From Prevotella sp. (lineage in GTDB: Bacteria > Bacteroidota > Bacteroidia > Bacteroidales > Dysgonomonadaceae), in contig JAISES010000435.1 of NCBI GenBank assembly GCA_031263965.1, forward strand, positions 1-5,433: a stretch of 5,433 nt of DNA, read 5' to 3'. The position numbers and the translations under genes were made by a program. The notes under the pieces were generated by a model. It did not search any database. It was not told the DNA's origin and saw nothing but the letters and a program-made list of their open reading frames with translations. Positions 1 through 5,433 of the stretch are shown piece by piece. Each line of letters opens with the position of its first letter. Position 1 is the stretch's first letter.

Positions 1-4
1 ACAG

Positions 5-289
5 ATGCTTTTTTTAGGAAGTAAATCGGGAAGAAGCAGCGAAAAAATGAAAGAAACTCTATTGACAAGCATTCAAGCCCCTTCGGGAAATGTATCTTTC
101 AAAGAGGCTAAGCTGATCATCGAATGCAGATTGACGCAAATTACGACACCCGACCCGAATGATTTTTACGCACAAGAGGCAAAGGACTATATAAACGAAG
201 CTTACAAAGACACAAGCGACTACCGCAAATATGTATTTGGGGAAATCACCCGTATCTGGGAAAAAATCAAGAATTTCCCGGAAACTTAA
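5..289 (+). CDS. Unrecognised small protein, possibly the C-terminal end of a longer gene
   Basis: I do not recognise this protein. From the ATG at 5 it is 94 residues long and ends at TAA 287-289. The reading frame is open to the window edge (the codon at 2-4 is Gln), so the true start may lie outside. A second in-frame ATG at 47-49 (residue 15), after a purine-rich stretch, is an alternative start. The product is charged and looks largely helical and soluble, with Lys/Glu/Asp/Tyr-rich segments in the second half (for example NDFYAQEAKDYINEAYKD near residues 52-69). I see no signal peptide or membrane segment. The next gene begins 81 bases downstream on the same strand, and no clear terminator or TAnnTTTG promoter lies between. 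Codon use looks like that of its neighbours. Coding status is supported by an open frame and an ordinary residue composition only. Confidence 0.55.
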   Translation: MLFLGSKSGRSSEKMKETLLTSIQAPSGNVSFKEAKLIIECRLTQITTPDPNDFYAQEAKDYINEAYKDTSDYRKYVFGEITRIWEKIKNFPET

Positions 290-370
290 AATATTCTTTT
301 ATACCATTCGTCAAAATAAGTAGAGAGCTCTTTATAAAAATAGACTGTAAAACATAAAACTGAAAAAAAG

Positions 371-673
371 ATGATGACAAGAGGTTTTGGAATGGGATTC
401 TTCGGTAGAAACCCTTTCGACAAAGATGCAAGAAATAAATTCAAAGAAGAATGGTCTAAAATGACAGACAGTGAAAAACTGGAGTTTATGAATAAACGGA
501 TGGAAGGTATCGAGAATCATGAAGACCATTTTTCTGTTGAGTCGATAGATTCCCGTTGTGAAAAATGGATGAAGATGTCGGACGAAGAAAAGCAGGCATT
601 TGTTGATGAAAGAAAAAAAGCGTTCGAAAGCAGAATGCATGGAATGCACGGATATTTTGGTTTCGGGCAATAA
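371..673 (+). CDS. Small repeat-containing protein A (100 aa), paralog of the product at 1374-1694
   Basis: This is a hypothetical protein of unknown function. Conservation with the neighbouring paralog is the main proof that it is a real gene. Residues 3-12 (TRGFGMGFFG) form a Gly/Phe-rich head. Two similar helical units follow, around residues 24-48 and 62-87, each with W-x3-[ST]-x2-E-K-x2-F: W28/T32/E35/K36/F39 and W66/S70/E73/K74/F77, 38 residues apart. The tail (residues 90-99) is HGMHGYFGFG. There is no signal peptide or membrane span, so it is probably cytoplasmic. The ATG at 371 is preferred over the ATG at 374 because it aligns with the first Met of the paralog; its leader is A-rich (ctgaaaaaaag) with no Shine-Dalgarno. 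A strong hairpin begins 13 bases after the stop, suggesting a short transcript. The helical units superficially resemble helices 2-3 of an HMG box, but this is not evidence of DNA binding. Confidence 0.8.
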   Translation: MMTRGFGMGFFGRNPFDKDARNKFKEEWSKMTDSEKLEFMNKRMEGIENHEDHFSVESIDSRCEKWMKMSDEEKQAFVDERKKAFESRMHGMHGYFGFGQ

Positions 674-685
674 AAAATCACAAAG

Positions 686-717
686 ATACCGGTTGCAAGT
701 ATTATCGCAACCGGTAT
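686..717 (+). terminator. 11-bp perfect hairpin after small gene A
   Basis: ATACCGGTTGC (686-696) pairs perfectly with GCAACCGGTAT (707-717) around a 10-base loop. It starts 13 bases after the TAA of the 100-residue protein gene, which is the position expected of a transcription terminator. On the + strand it is followed by taaaacaaag rather than a T-run, so it is not a textbook intrinsic terminator. On the opposite strand a run of six T follows about 8 bases past the stem. It could also act as a 3'-end stabiliser for the upstream mRNA. Confidence 0.6.
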
Positions 718-771
718 TAAAACAAAGATTCTGATAGGGAAACAAATACCTTCGGGCCACCGTCCAATAAT

Positions 772-1326
772 ATGGAATTTGATAAAGCATACCGTTCCTT
801 ATCGCACTGGGCATGGACAGATACACGCATTCCCCGGGAACTAAAGGAGCTTATAGAAGCTAACAAACCTCAGACTTCTTTAGAGTTAGGCTGCGGACTC
901 GGACGTTTTTCCAGGTTTATGGCCAGTCAGAAAATAGAGGCTACAGCGATTGATTTTTCGGCGGTTGCTATTGAAAAAGCAAAGAAACGGGTTGGCGGAG
1001 ACAAATATAAACCCACTTACCTGGTCGGAGATGTTACAAATCTGGAAATACTTTCCGGACCCTTTGATGTTTCTTTTGATATCGGGTGTTTTCACTGCTT
1101 GGACAGGGAAGGACAACAAAGCTATGTGAAAGAAGTACACCGGCTATTGAAGCCCGGCAGCACACATTTGATCTGGGCGTTGGACAACTCGCCAAGCAAT
1201 ATAAAACTGACTCCCGGCTACATAAAAGATATATTTGGCAATAGCTTCGAATTGCAAAAATCGCAGCATAGCCGGAGACGTGTCGTATTTGTAGCATCGC
1301 ATTGGTATTGGCTCAGGCGTAAATAA
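772..1326 (+). CDS. Class I SAM-dependent methyltransferase (184 aa)
   Basis: A small Rossmann-fold methyltransferase that transfers a methyl group from S-adenosylmethionine; the substrate cannot be told from sequence. Motif I is LELGCGLGRF at residues 37-46. The acidic end of strand beta 2 is D61 in AIDFS, typical for contacting the SAM ribose. GDV at 86-88 follows. Motif IV is FDVSFDIGCFHCL at 98-110, and RLLKPGS lies just beyond. The C-terminus carries an RRR cluster and ends HWYWLRRK. The length is near complete for the Methyltransf_11/25-like fold, with a short N-terminal helix region (HWAWTDTRIPREL) of the kind seen in TehB/thiopurine-methyltransferase-like proteins. The ATG at 772 has no Shine-Dalgarno; the frame is open upstream to a stop at 718-720 but holds no other ATG. 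It lies between two small paralogous genes, 47 bases before the second, so cotranscription with that one is plausible. Confidence 0.9.
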   Translation: MEFDKAYRSLSHWAWTDTRIPRELKELIEANKPQTSLELGCGLGRFSRFMASQKIEATAIDFSAVAIEKAKKRVGGDKYKPTYLVGDVTNLEILSGPFDVSFDIGCFHCLDREGQQSYVKEVHRLLKPGSTHLIWALDNSPSNIKLTPGYIKDIFGNSFELQKSQHSRRRVVFVASHWYWLRRK

Positions 1327-1373
1327 CAGAGACCTTCGACAGAAAGAAATATTAGTTATTAAAAATTGACGAA

Positions 1374-1694
1374 ATGGAAACAAGAGGTTTAGGAATGGGG
1401 TTCTCCGGTATAGACAGGTTTGGTTTTGATAAAAGAAAAGATTTTTTTGAAAAATGGGCTAGACTGACTACAGAAGAAAAGGTTATATTTATAGATGAAA
1501 AAATGGAAGCTATGGAATCGATGCCCGATAAGCATCGTTTCAGCATGGAGTTTATCGATAAATTCTGCAACGAATGGGTAAGTAAGACGACCGAAGAAAA
1601 AGAAGAATTCATCCAAAAGGAGAAAGAAGCATTCGGGAGACATGGTTTCCACGGGCATGGATTTGGATTTGAATTCGACGAAGACTGTGAATGA
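1374..1694 (+). CDS. Small repeat-containing protein B (106 aa), paralog of the product at 371-673
   Basis: This is a hypothetical protein of unknown function, clearly homologous to the 100-residue protein encoded about 1 kb upstream. It begins METRGLGMGFSG, matching the paralog's head. Two helical units follow with the same register: W28/T32/E35/K36/F39 and W68/T72/E75/K76/F79, 40 residues apart. A Cys three residues before the second Trp (C65) is also conserved in the paralog (C63). The tail is HGFHGHGFGFEF (residues 90-101) plus an acidic end, FDEDCE. The His and Cys content of the tail could bind metal, but that is only a suggestion. No signal peptide or membrane span is visible. The gene starts 47 bases after the methyltransferase stop, with no separate promoter that I can recognise, and it ends 17 bases before a strong hairpin. 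The ATG start is fixed by alignment with the paralog. Confidence 0.82.
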   Translation: METRGLGMGFSGIDRFGFDKRKDFFEKWARLTTEEKVIFIDEKMEAMESMPDKHRFSMEFIDKFCNEWVSKTTEEKEEFIQKEKEAFGRHGFHGHGFGFEFDEDCE

Positions 1695-1711
1695 TTTGGG
1701 TTATAATGGAA

Positions 1712-1743
1712 GAAGGGTTGTCGTAGTTTAGCGACAGCCCTTC
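1712..1743. terminator. Bidirectional terminator between convergent small gene B and proS
   Basis: Bases 1712-1723 pair with 1732-1743 in a 12-bp stem containing one G-U pair, closed by an 8-base loop (tagtttag). On the + strand it is followed by CTTTTAT, an intrinsic terminator signature for the gene ending at 1694. It lies just 9 bases beyond the proS stop codon on the other strand, where the sequence after the stem is moderately T-rich. It probably ends transcription from both sides. Confidence 0.85.
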
Positions 1744-1751
1744 CTTTTATG

Positions 1752-3233
1752 TTAATAAGCCCGGGCAAACACGACTCGCTGAGTGGACGGATTGCCAGTA
1801 ACCATACACTTGCCCTGAGTTTTGTCTCCTTCGAGGGGTATGCAGCGGATAGTTGCTTTAGTTTCTGCTTTTATTTTCTCTTCTGTTTCAGCAGTTCCAT
1901 CCCAATGAGCAAGGATAAATACGCCGTCTTCGATCTTTTCCTTAAATTCTTCGTATGTTTCTACCGTGATAGTCTTTTCGGTTCGGTATGCCAATGCCTT
2001 ATTGTAGATGTTTGCCTGAATATCGTCCAACAGGTTTTTGATATATATATCCAGACTGTCGCACGATACGGTTTCTTTCGTTAACGTATCGCGGCGGGCA
2101 ACCTCAACCGTATTGTTTTCCATATCGCGGGCTCCCATCGCCAGGCGCACAGGAACTCCTTTCAGTTCATATTCGGAGAATTTCCAGCCCGGTTTTTTAT
2201 TATCCGCATTGTCATATTTCACGCTGATGCCTGATGCTTTCAGCGATTTAACGATGCCGTCCGCTTTTTCATTAATAGCCGCCAGCTGTTCCTCCCCTTT
2301 GTATATTGGCACGATCACCACTTGGAATGGAGCCAGTTTTGGAGGCAATACCAACCCGTTGTCATCGGAGTGAGCCATGATCAGCGCGCCGATCAAGCGG
2401 GTAGAAACTCCCCACGATGTAGCCCATACATAATCCATTTTACCTTCTTTATCAGCAAACTTCACATCGAACGCCTTAGCGAAATTTTGTCCGAGGAAGT
2501 GCGAAGTCCCGGCCTGTAAAGCTTTTCCGTCCTGCATCATTGCTTCGATGGCGTAAGTGTCTATTGCTCCTGCAAATCGCTCGGAGGCAGATTTTACACC
2601 TTTAATTACAGGGATAGCCATATGTTCTTCGGCAAACTGTGCGTATATGTTCAGCATTTTTACAGTTTCCTCTTCGGCTTCTTCTCTTGTTGCATGCGCT
2701 GTATGCCCTTCCTGCCACAAGAATTCGGCAGTGCGGAGGAACAAGCGTGTACGCATTTCCCAACGGACGACGTTAGCCCATTGGTTGATAAGGAGAGGCA
2801 GGTCGCGGTACGACTGTATCCAATTGCGGTATGTGTTCCATATGATTGTTTCGGAAGTCGGGCGTACAATGAGTTCTTCCTCAAGCTTGGCCTCAGGATC
2901 TACGATAACGCCTTTTCCATCCGGATCGTTTTTCAAACGGTAGTGCGTCACTACGGCACATTCTTTGGCAAAACCTTCTACGTGGTCTGCTTCCTTGCTC
3001 AGAAACGATTTGGGGATAAACAAGGGGAAATAAGCATTCACGTGACCTGTTTCTTTGAACATGTCGTCGAGCTGACGCTGCATTTTTTCCCAGATAGCGT
3101 ATCCGTACGGCTTAATCACCATACATCCGCGCACAGCCGAGTTTTCGGCCAAGTCTGCTTTTATCACCAAATCCAGATACCACTGACTGTAATCCTGACT
3201 TCTGGAAGTCAGTTCCTTTAATTCTTTTGCCAT
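1752..3233 (-). CDS. proS: Prolyl-tRNA synthetase, short archaeal/eukaryote-like type
   Basis: A class II aminoacyl-tRNA synthetase that charges tRNA-Pro with proline in the cytoplasm. At 493 residues it is full length for the ProS type 3 (archaeal/eukaryote-like) form, which lacks the inserted editing domain of the E. coli type. Visible parts in order are a motif 1 region at about 35-51; RPTSE at 124-128 and the motif 2 region RWEMRTR...[10 protein letters not shown] at 157-180, which bind ATP and proline; SHFLGQNF at 244-251; motif 3 at about 272-302 ([13 protein letters not shown]...); an anticodon-binding domain at about 303-400; and a C-terminal domain ending ARAY, with the final Tyr typical of this type. 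The presumed zinc site is degenerate: of the usual four Cys, only C476 remains (D445, T450 and T479 stand at the other positions). It starts at ATG with no Shine-Dalgarno and has a TAnnTTTG promoter 30 bases upstream. It is transcribed away from rbfA. Confidence 0.97.
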   Translation of the reverse strand: MAKELKELTSRSQDYSQWYLDLVIKADLAENSAVRGCMVIKPYGYAIWEKMQRQLDDMFKETGHVNAYFPLFIPKSFLSKEADHVEGFAKECAVVTHYRLKNDPDGKGVIVDPEAKLEEELIVRPTSETIIWNTYRNWIQSYRDLPLLINQWANVVRWEMRTRLFLRTAEFLWQEGHTAHATREEAEEETVKMLNIYAQFAEEHMAIPVIKGVKSASERFAGAIDTYAIEAMMQDGKALQAGTSHFLGQNFAKAFDVKFADKEGKMDYVWATSWGVSTRLIGALIMAHSDDNGLVLPPKLAPFQVVIVPIYKGEEQLAAINEKADGIVKSLKASGISVKYDNADNKKPGWKFSEYELKGVPVRLAMGARDMENNTVEVARRDTLTKETVSCDSLDIYIKNLLDDIQANIYNKALAYRTEKTITVETYEEFKEKIEDGVFILAHWDGTAETEEKIKAETKATIRCIPLEGDKTQGKCMVTGNPSTQRVVFARAY

Positions 3234-3262
3234 ATTGAATTTCTATTTTTCAAAACCGGTTA

Positions 3263-3270
3263 CAAAGTTA
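3263..3270 (-). promoter_or_regulatory. -7 box of the proS promoter (TAACTTTG)
   Basis: Read on the minus strand, 3270-3263 is TAACTTTG, an exact match to the Bacteroidota housekeeping -7 consensus TAnnTTTG. It ends 29 bases before the proS ATG, so transcription would start about 20-25 bases before the coding region. The matching -33 TTTG element is poor; only CTGTTTTTC is seen about 20 bases further upstream. Confidence 0.65.
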
Positions 3271-3335
3271 GCGAAATATATGAAAAACAGATAGGGAGGG
3301 CGGGGAAATGAAAGGGTATGAAATTTGTTTTATCT

Positions 3336-3424
3336 GGATTGCTTCGAGCAAAGCTCTCGAAATGACGCATAAAACCAACACTTTACGTCATTGCGAGGAG
3401 GCGTTAGCCAACGAAGTGATCCGG
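3336..3424. repeat. Imperfect palindromic intergenic element (REP/MITE-like)
   Basis: This is a structured element of about 87 bases inside the proS-rbfA intergenic region. The outer arms GGATTGCTTCG (3336-3346) and CGAAGTGATCC (3412-3422) form 11 pairs, two of them G-U. The inner arms AATGACG (3361-3367) and CGTCATT (3386-3392) form 7 perfect pairs, and CTCG/CGAG pairing continues outside them after one mismatch. The left arm also folds alone, TTCGAG (3343-3348) against CTCGAA (3356-3361). From memory, the form CGTCATTGCGAGG...CGAAGCAATCC is a dispersed non-coding repeat in many bacterial genomes including Bacteroidota. I could not count copies here. Confidence 0.75.
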
Positions 3425-3542
3425 CTTAATGTTTTATTTTAAAAAAAACTATACATATCTCTTTAACAGACAATTGACTCTTTGATGTTATTTCCATGCA
3501 TTTGCCTTACTATTCACATTATTCAATTCTAAATAATAATTG

Positions 3543-3550
3543 TACTTTTG
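3543..3550 (+). promoter_or_regulatory. -7 box of the rbfA operon promoter (TACTTTTG)
   Basis: TACTTTTG is an exact match to the Bacteroidota -7 consensus TAnnTTTG and ends 24 bases before the rbfA ATG. This predicts a short leader of about 20 bases that is A-rich (aaaaaagattaagaa) with no classical Shine-Dalgarno. A TTTG at 3501-3504 is too far upstream (38 bases between) to be a normal -33 element, so that half is weak. The promoter would drive rbfA and the permease together. Confidence 0.7.
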
Positions 3551-3574
3551 TAGTCTGATAAAAAAGATTAAGAA

Positions 3575-3928
3575 ATGGATACTACCAGACAACAAAAAAT
3601 AAACCGCCTTATTCAGAAAGAGCTGAGCGAGTTATTCAGAAAAGAAACCGCTCAGATGCGTGGCGTACTCGTTACTGTAAGCACGGTAAGGGTAACACCC
3701 GATTTGGGATTGGCAAAGGTTTATCTCAGTATATTCCCGTCCGGACAGGGAAAAGAGATTCTTACTAATATCAAGAACAGTGTGAAGACCTTGCGCTACG
3801 AACTTGGGCAGAAGGTCGGCAAACAATTGCGTATAATTCCCGAACTGGCATTCTATCTGGACGATTCGCTCGATTATCTCGAAAACATCGACCGGTTGCT
3901 GAACTCTGACGACAAAAAAGAAGACTAA
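3575..3928 (+). CDS. rbfA: Ribosome-binding factor A
   Basis: RbfA binds the 30S subunit late in assembly, near the 5' end of 16S rRNA, and is needed for 16S processing and for growth in the cold in E. coli. At 117 residues it is of usual length. The single KH-like domain is recognisable: an N-terminal helix (RQQKINRLIQKELSELF, about 5-21), the strand VSTVRVTPDLGLAKVYLSIF (about 35-54), the helix around TLRYELGQKVGKQLR, then IPELAFYLDDSLDY. The tail is charged (DDKKED). The ATG is preceded by an A-rich leader and a good -7 box. The stop codon is 1 base before the start of the permease gene, so the two form an operon with likely translational coupling. I recall this gene pair as common in Bacteroidota. 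Confidence 0.96.
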   Translation: MDTTRQQKINRLIQKELSELFRKETAQMRGVLVTVSTVRVTPDLGLAKVYLSIFPSGQGKEILTNIKNSVKTLRYELGQKVGKQLRIIPELAFYLDDSLDYLENIDRLLNSDDKKED

Positions 3929-3929
3929 A

Positions 3930-5153
3930 TTGAATCTTCCGTTGCACATAGCCAGGCGTTACCTTTTTGCCAAAAAGTCGCATAACGCCATTAATATAAT
4001 ATCGCTGATCTCGGTTTGCGGTATCACAGTGGCTACGGCCGCATTGGTATGTGCATTGTCTATATTCAACGGTTTTACGGAGTTTTCGGCTAAGACTTTC
4101 AGCGCTTTCGATCCCGAATTGCAGATAACGCCTGCAACAGGCAAAGTATTTGAACCGGCACAAGAAACAGAGAAGATAAAAGATATCCCTGAAGTATCGT
4201 TTGTTTCGCAGAATCTTGAAGAAAGTGCTTTGGCTAAATTTGGAGACAGACAGGAAGCGATCGTAATGAAAGGCGTATCTCCCGAATTTGTGGACTTGGC
4301 AAACATCAATAATCTAATTATTGACGGTCGCTTCATTTTGAAAGAAGGCGATGTTGAAGAAGCAGTTGTAGGCGCCGGACTGGCTGCGTTTTTGGGTGTT
4401 CGTGCAGGCTTTCTCGATCCGGTGGAACTGTATGTGCCCAAGCGCAATGTGAATATCAACCTGGCTAATCCGTCTAATGCGTTTACCCCGTCACACATCT
4501 ATATAAGCGGGGTGTTTGCCCTCAATCAGCCGAAATATGACGAGCAAGTGCTTATTATGTCCATTGATTTAGTGCGGGAATTGCTTGACTATGAAACAGA
4601 AGTTTCTTCGCTCGACATTAAAGTGAAAGAAGGCTATGATATAGACAAAGTCCGGGGTAAAATAAAGTCTGTGTTGGGTGAAAACCTGATTATAAAAAAC
4701 CGGATGCAGCAACAAGAGGAAATGTACCGCATGGTTAACATCGAGAAATGGGTTACCTTCCTTATTCTTGGCATTATTCTGGTAATTGCAGTATTCAATA
4801 TCATCGGCTCCCTTACGATGTTGATTCTGGAAAAGAACGATGATATTCAGGTCTTGCGCAATATGGGTGCGAAAAACAAACTAATCGTCAGGATATTTTT
4901 GTTTGAAGGCTGGCTGATAACTTTTGTCGGGGCTGTAGTGGGGTTGGTAATAGGTCTTGTAGCCTGCTTGCTTCAAGAACACTATGGATTATTGAAGCTC
5001 GGGTCGTCTCCGAGCGAATTTGTTATCAATGCCTATCCTGTAGCTGTAGAAGGATTGGCTATAGTTATTATATTCTTTACCGTGAGCCTTATCGGGTTTC
5101 TGGCTGTACTGTACCCCGTTAATACGCTTCGCAAAAAATTATTGCAAAATTAA
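3930..5153 (+). CDS. LolC/LolE-family ABC transporter permease (MacB core plus FtsX domain)
   Basis: An inner-membrane permease subunit of the LolC/E-MacB-FtsX type, most likely for lipoprotein release to the outer membrane or a related envelope task. It is 407 residues long, full length for the family. The start is TTG at 3930-3932, giving MNLPLHIARRYLF; this N-terminus fits the family, and no in-frame ATG lies between the stop at 3900-3902 and this codon. Membrane helices lie at about 21-46, 273-299, 323-347 and 373-396. The large domain between the first two (about 47-270) is the extracytoplasmic MacB-like core. EKNDDIQVLRNMGA (301-314), after the second helix, is the cytoplasmic coupling segment expected to contact a LolD-like ATPase. 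No ATPase gene is in the window. It follows rbfA by 1 base. Its last 15 bases overlap the convergent acetyltransferase gene. Confidence 0.93.
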   Translation: MNLPLHIARRYLFAKKSHNAINIISLISVCGITVATAALVCALSIFNGFTEFSAKTFSAFDPELQITPATGKVFEPAQETEKIKDIPEVSFVSQNLEESALAKFGDRQEAIVMKGVSPEFVDLANINNLIIDGRFILKEGDVEEAVVGAGLAAFLGVRAGFLDPVELYVPKRNVNINLANPSNAFTPSHIYISGVFALNQPKYDEQVLIMSIDLVRELLDYETEVSSLDIKVKEGYDIDKVRGKIKSVLGENLIIKNRMQQQEEMYRMVNIEKWVTFLILGIILVIAVFNIIGSLTMLILEKNDDIQVLRNMGAKNKLIVRIFLFEGWLITFVGAVVGLVIGLVACLLQEHYGLLKLGSSPSEFVINAYPVAVEGLAIVIIFFTVSLIGFLAVLYPVNTLRKKLLQN

Positions 5154-5433
5154 TTGCCAGAATTCCACATCTATCAGTTTCCCGAATTTTACACCCGATT
5201 CCCTGAAATTCCCGATCAGTTCGAAATTAAATTTACGGTGAAGTTTTTGACTTTGTTCGTTCGGCAATGATATGACGCCTATAAGTGAGTGGATATTGAT
5301 TTTCCGGGCGCGGTCGATCAACTCCTGATAGAGAATACTTCCTACCCCTCTGCCTGTCAGGTTACGATCGAGATAGACGCTTGTTTCCAAGGATATGTCG
5401 TAGGCCGCGCGCTCCCGCCAATTGTTGAGGTAG
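5139..5433 (-). CDS. GNAT-family N-acetyltransferase, phosphinothricin acetyltransferase-like (5' part outside window)
   Basis: An acetyl-CoA-dependent N-acetyltransferase resembling the Pat/MnaT group, which acetylates small amines such as phosphinothricin-like compounds or methionine derivatives; the actual substrate is unknown. About 98 codons are visible and the frame stays open to the window edge, so roughly the first 70 residues of a normal protein of about 170 are missing. The visible part starts YLNNWRERAAYDIS. It then has ETSVYLDR, the acetyl-CoA pyrophosphate-binding loop RNLTGRGVG, ISLPNEQSQKLHRKFNFELIG (the usual N-x-x-S-x-x-L-H segment), and a family-like end, VKFGKLIDVEFWQLIL. 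An internal TTG at 5390 is not a credible start, because conserved sequence continues upstream of it. The stop lies inside the end of the convergent permease gene, a 15-base overlap. Confidence 0.92.
   Translation of the reverse strand, partial: YLNNWRERAAYDISLETSVYLDRNLTGRGVGSILYQELIDRARKINIHSLIGVISLPNEQSQKLHRKFNFELIGNFRESGVKFGKLIDVEFWQLILQ

Larger units (their letters stand above)
3234..3574. other. Divergent proS-rbfA intergenic region
   Basis: These 341 bases hold no supportable gene. From left to right they contain the proS leader and promoter, a palindromic repeat element, an A/T-rich stretch (3431-3450, a T-rich then A-rich imperfect palindrome), and the rbfA promoter and leader. The outward-facing genes at both ends explain the promoters. 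I see no tRNA-like or riboswitch-like fold. Confidence 0.8.

Noticed and set aside
324..331. AGAGCTCT palindrome between the first two genes
   Set aside because: An 8-base palindrome with no loop and no T-run is expected by chance and does not make a terminator.
332..826. Minus-strand open frame of 164 codons opposite small gene A
   Set aside because: It overlaps a well-supported + gene and its terminator hairpin, gives a Phe/Cys-rich product typical of a reversed Lys/Glu-rich gene, and has no recognisable domain.
1352..1768. Minus-strand open frame of 138 codons opposite small gene B
   Set aside because: It is antisense to the conserved paralog, runs through the terminator, and has a Ser/Asn/Phe-biased composition expected of a shadow frame.
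2622..3221. Plus-strand open frame of 199 codons inside proS
   Set aside because: It is fully antisense to a clear full-length prolyl-tRNA synthetase and has no domain signature.
3254..3261. AACCGGTT palindrome near the predicted proS transcription start, resembling the core of the hairpin at 686-717
   Set aside because: It is only 8 bases long, and the shared ACCGGT core is short enough to be coincidence; no second operator copy is seen nearby.
3501..3504. TTTG as a -33 element for the rbfA promoter
   Set aside because: The spacing of 38 bases to the -7 box is much longer than the roughly 19-21 bases usual in Bacteroidota.
3959..4498. Minus-strand open frame of 179 codons inside the permease gene
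   Set aside because: It is a shadow of a conserved membrane protein gene; the composition is Ser/Ala-rich with no motif.
5139..5390. Acetyltransferase starting at TTG 5390 as a complete 83-residue protein
   Set aside because: Conserved family sequence (WRERAAYDIS) continues in frame upstream to the window edge, so the gene is cut by the window rather than short.
1..5433. CRISPR array, tRNA or rRNA genes, insertion sequence or integrase
   Set aside because: No spaced direct repeats, cloverleaf, rRNA sequence or transposase/recombinase motif was seen on either strand.

Overview
The window looks like chromosomal DNA from a member of the Bacteroidota, most likely Bacteroidales. Three things point that way. 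Two start-proximal sites match the Bacteroidota sigma -7 box TAnnTTTG, and genes mostly lack a Shine-Dalgarno sequence in favour of A-rich leaders. The prolyl-tRNA synthetase is the short archaeal/eukaryote-like form that ends in Tyr. An rbfA gene is followed directly by a LolC/E-type permease, an order I recall from this phylum. The genus cannot be fixed from the sequence.

Left part (1-1750): an accessory-looking stretch on the + strand. It opens with a small unrecognised gene, probably cut by the window edge. A 100-residue small protein, a class I SAM-dependent methyltransferase and a 106-residue paralog of the first small protein follow. The two small proteins share a Gly/aromatic N-terminus, a His/Gly/aromatic C-terminus, and two internal copies each of a W-x3-[ST]-x2-E-K-x2-F helical unit. 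A strong hairpin follows each small gene. The second hairpin sits between convergent genes and probably serves both strands.

Middle and right part (1752-5433): core genes. proS is read leftward. A 341-base divergent intergenic region holds a promoter for proS, an imperfect palindromic repeat of about 87 bases, and a promoter for rbfA. rbfA and the permease form a tight operon with a 1-base gap, and the permease starts at TTG. A GNAT acetyltransferase, cut by the right edge, converges on the permease with a 15-base overlap of coding ends.

proS serves translation, rbfA ribosome maturation, and the permease probably lipoprotein export or another MacB/LolC-type envelope function. The most unusual content is the pair of small repeat-bearing paralogs around the methyltransferase and the palindromic intergenic element. 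Nothing here proves that the paralogs and the methyltransferase act together.
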